Source: Lysobacterales bacterium
GTDB lineage: Bacteria > Pseudomonadota > Gammaproteobacteria > Xanthomonadales > S139-57
Reading direction: 5' to 3'
Assembly: GCA_026993285.1 (NCBI GenBank)
Contig: JALWTZ010000096.1
Span: 1 to 7,387, forward strand
DNA: 7,387 nt
Each line of letters opens with the position of its first letter. Within the stretch, counting starts at the first letter, position 1. The position numbers and the translations under genes are program-made. Below, in pieces: positions 6,222-7,387 of the stretch. The notes under the pieces were generated by a model. The model did not search any database. It was not told the origin of the DNA and saw only the letters and a list, made by a program, of their open reading frames with translations.

Positions 6222-6248
6222 TCAAGTTTCAAGTAGAACTGCCGATAG
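6222..6248 (+). promoter_or_regulatory. Sigma-28 (FliA) promoter of the EF-hand gene
   Basis: TCAAGTTT (6222-6229), an exact 11-bp spacer, then GCCGATAG (6241-6248). Each half matches the sigma-28 consensus TAAAGTTT-N11-GCCGATAA at 7 of 8 positions. The expected transcript start near 6255 leaves a short leader of about 33 nt carrying the ribosome site GAGGT (6276-6280) before the ATG at 6288. This is the best-supported promoter in the window. Confidence 0.85.
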
Positions 6249-6287
6249 CAGTACCTGAGAGCATGTACCAGCCGAGAGGTCCCAGCG

Positions 6288-7160
6288 ATGTATTCCCTGC
6301 CAGCGATTGCTTCCTTGCGAAACAGCGTTTCTTCCCCGGAATTACAACACCCGGCAGAGTCGAAGGTTGCACAACCGGAAGCCAGTGATACGGAAACCGA
6401 GCCCGTGGAAGGCCAGGATGCCCTGCGCCTGCTGATTCTGCGCGCGGTGCTGAAACAGTGGCTGGGCGTGGAATGGCGCGGGGAGAGCCGCCCGGAAAAC
6501 CGTACGGAAAAAGCGGCCGAAGGCCCGGCGGAGGTTCACCAAAGCCAGCGCATGCGGTTGGCCATGCAGCAAAGCCTGCGCTTATCGGCCCGGGTGGAGT
6601 TGCGTAATGATGCGGGGGAAAGCCGTCAGGTGCGGGTGCAAGTGGAAGCCAGTTTCTCCCTGGATATCCGTGTGCAGATGGAACAGGATGTGGAGATGAC
6701 CGACCCGCTGATCGTGCAGCTGGGGGACCAGCCACTGAGCCTGGCCCGGGAAAGCTACCGTTTCGATCTGAACCTCGATGGCCTAGCCGATGCCTTGCCC
6801 GGCCTGAACGGGCAGGCCGCCTACCTGGTGCTGGACCGTAACAACAATGGCCGGATAGACGATGGCCGGGAACTGTTCGGGCCCCGGTCGGGCAACGGTT
6901 TCGTGGAACTGGCCGCTCTGGATGAAAACGGTGATGGCCGGGTGGATGCGCGGGATACGGCCTTCGCCAGCCTGCAGCTGTGGAAACCCGGTGGCAGCCT
7001 GCGCCCCCTGCGGGAGGCGGGTATCACCGCCTTGCTGCTGAATCGCCAGGCTGCCACGCGGGATTTGTACCAGATGGATCGCCTGGCCGGCAGGGTTCGC
7101 GAGCAATCGCTGCTGGAAGGGGTACCGGGCAAGCTGCTGGAGGTGGATTTGCGCGTCTGA
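6288..7160 (+). CDS. EF-hand-type calcium-binding-like protein, putative FliA regulon member
   Basis: A 290-residue protein that I do not recognise as a named gene. The N-terminus has no signal peptide or membrane segment. Residues 1-80 are variable and charged, and 84-150 look like an amphipathic beta-rich region (LRLSARVELR, VQVEASFSLDIRVQME). The C-terminal half carries aspartate-rich EF-hand-like loops: a degenerate DLNLDGLAD (160-168), DRNNNGRIDDGRE leading to LFG (from 183), and a canonical DENGDGRVDARD (212-223). The order DLNLDG, then DRNNNG-IDDG-ELFG, then LDENGDG resembles a bacterial EF-hand module found in many uncharacterised or secreted proteins. The start at 6288 has GAGGT 7 nt upstream and a sigma-28 promoter, so expression with late flagellar genes is likely. 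It diverges from fliK and is followed by a probable terminator. Calcium binding is inferred from the loops. Confidence 0.85.
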   Translation: MYSLPAIASLRNSVSSPELQHPAESKVAQPEASDTETEPVEGQDALRLLILRAVLKQWLGVEWRGESRPENRTEKAAEGPAEVHQSQRMRLAMQQSLRLSARVELRNDAGESRQVRVQVEASFSLDIRVQMEQDVEMTDPLIVQLGDQPLSLARESYRFDLNLDGLADALPGLNGQAAYLVLDRNNNGRIDDGRELFGPRSGNGFVELAALDENGDGRVDARDTAFASLQLWKPGGSLRPLREAGITALLLNRQAATRDLYQMDRLAGRVREQSLLEGVPGKLLEVDLRV

Positions 7161-7162
7161 GC

Positions 7163-7207
7163 GCAAGCCTTTCAGGGGCTGGGGCCTTTCGCGGCATTTG
7201 CTTTTTT
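7163..7207 (+). terminator. Probable rho-independent terminator after the EF-hand gene
   Basis: GCAAGCC (7163-7169) pairs with GGC and TTGC (7193-7201) with a 2-nt bulge, and a smaller G-rich stem (GGC-TGGG-GCC, 7177-7186) can form inside the loop. Six T bases follow at 7202-7207. It sits just after the stop at 7158-7160 and before ppsA. The bulged outer stem makes this moderate rather than certain. Confidence 0.5.
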
Positions 7208-7281
7208 CGACTATCTCCAATGGGCAGTATTGTGCGAAAATAGCGCGCTTTGTTGCTACTGACCGTTGTGAGGTAAATCTG

Positions 7282-7387
7282 ATGGCCGAGTTTGTATTGC
7301 CCCTGGATCAACTGGGCATGGATGATGTGGCGCGCGTGGGCGGCAAGAACGCCTCGCTGGGCGAGATGCTGCAGCATCTGTCCGGCA
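7282..7387 (+). CDS. ppsA: Phosphoenolpyruvate synthase, N-terminus (cut by window edge)
   Basis: Only the first 35 codons are visible. The opening resembles gammaproteobacterial PpsA starts, with LDQLGMDDV and then VGGKNASLGEML (residues 19-30), the conserved beginning of the PEP synthase/PPDK nucleotide-binding domain. The enzyme makes phosphoenolpyruvate from pyruvate and ATP for gluconeogenesis in the cytoplasm. GAGGT (7270-7274) lies 7 nt before the ATG. The upstream 7208-7269 stretch is AT-richer near 7228-7242 (TATTGT, AAAATAG) and may hold its promoter, but no convincing -35 was seen. It is functionally unrelated to the flagellar genes and marks the end of that cluster. Confidence 0.9.
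   Translation, partial: MAEFVLPLDQLGMDDVARVGGKNASLGEMLQHLSG

Overview
The window looks like chromosomal DNA from a motile, probably polarly flagellated gammaproteobacterium. GC is moderately high and coding is dense. The gene order (cheA, ParA-type parC, CheW-like parP, cheW, DUF2802 gene, then opposed flhB-C-terminal-like and fliK-like genes) resembles the chemotaxis end of the flagellar locus in Pseudomonas, Marinobacter and Alcanivorax relatives. I cannot name the genus from sequence alone. No RNA genes, CRISPR arrays, insertion sequences or phage genes were seen, and base and codon use look uniform.

Positions 2-4483 (+ strand) carry a chemotaxis-array and polar-localisation block. It holds the 3' part of cheA (P1 domain lost off the left edge), parC 7 bp later, and parP overlapping parC by 8 bp. 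After a 146-bp gap with a hairpin and a possible promoter come cheW and a DUF2802 membrane-anchored coiled-coil gene overlapping cheW by 4 bp. CheA is the array kinase and CheW couples it to receptors. ParC and ParP are the partners that hold the array at the cell pole in Vibrio and Pseudomonas. The CheA linker carries three copies of a 31-residue motif that I take to be the ParP/ParC docking (LID-type) region. cheB and motCD, which often sit between cheA and parC in Pseudomonas, are absent at this point.

Positions 4528-6131 (- strand) carry a two-gene unit converging on the chemotaxis block. It encodes a FliK-like hook-length/specificity-switch protein and, overlapping it by 4 bp, a stand-alone FlhB C-terminal-domain protein without the NPTH autocleavage site.

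Positions 6096-6287 form a divergent control region with two candidate sigma-28 (FliA) promoters facing outward. Each has a GCAA-N4-TTGC palindrome 9-10 bp upstream of its -35 element. The rightward promoter drives an uncharacterised EF-hand-type protein (6288-7160), which places it in the late flagellar/chemotaxis regulon. The leftward one overlaps the first ATG of fliK and suggests that the true start is a GTG 36 bp further in.

Positions 7161-7387 hold a probable terminator and the first 35 codons of phosphoenolpyruvate synthase (ppsA), an unrelated housekeeping gene that marks the end of the flagellar region.
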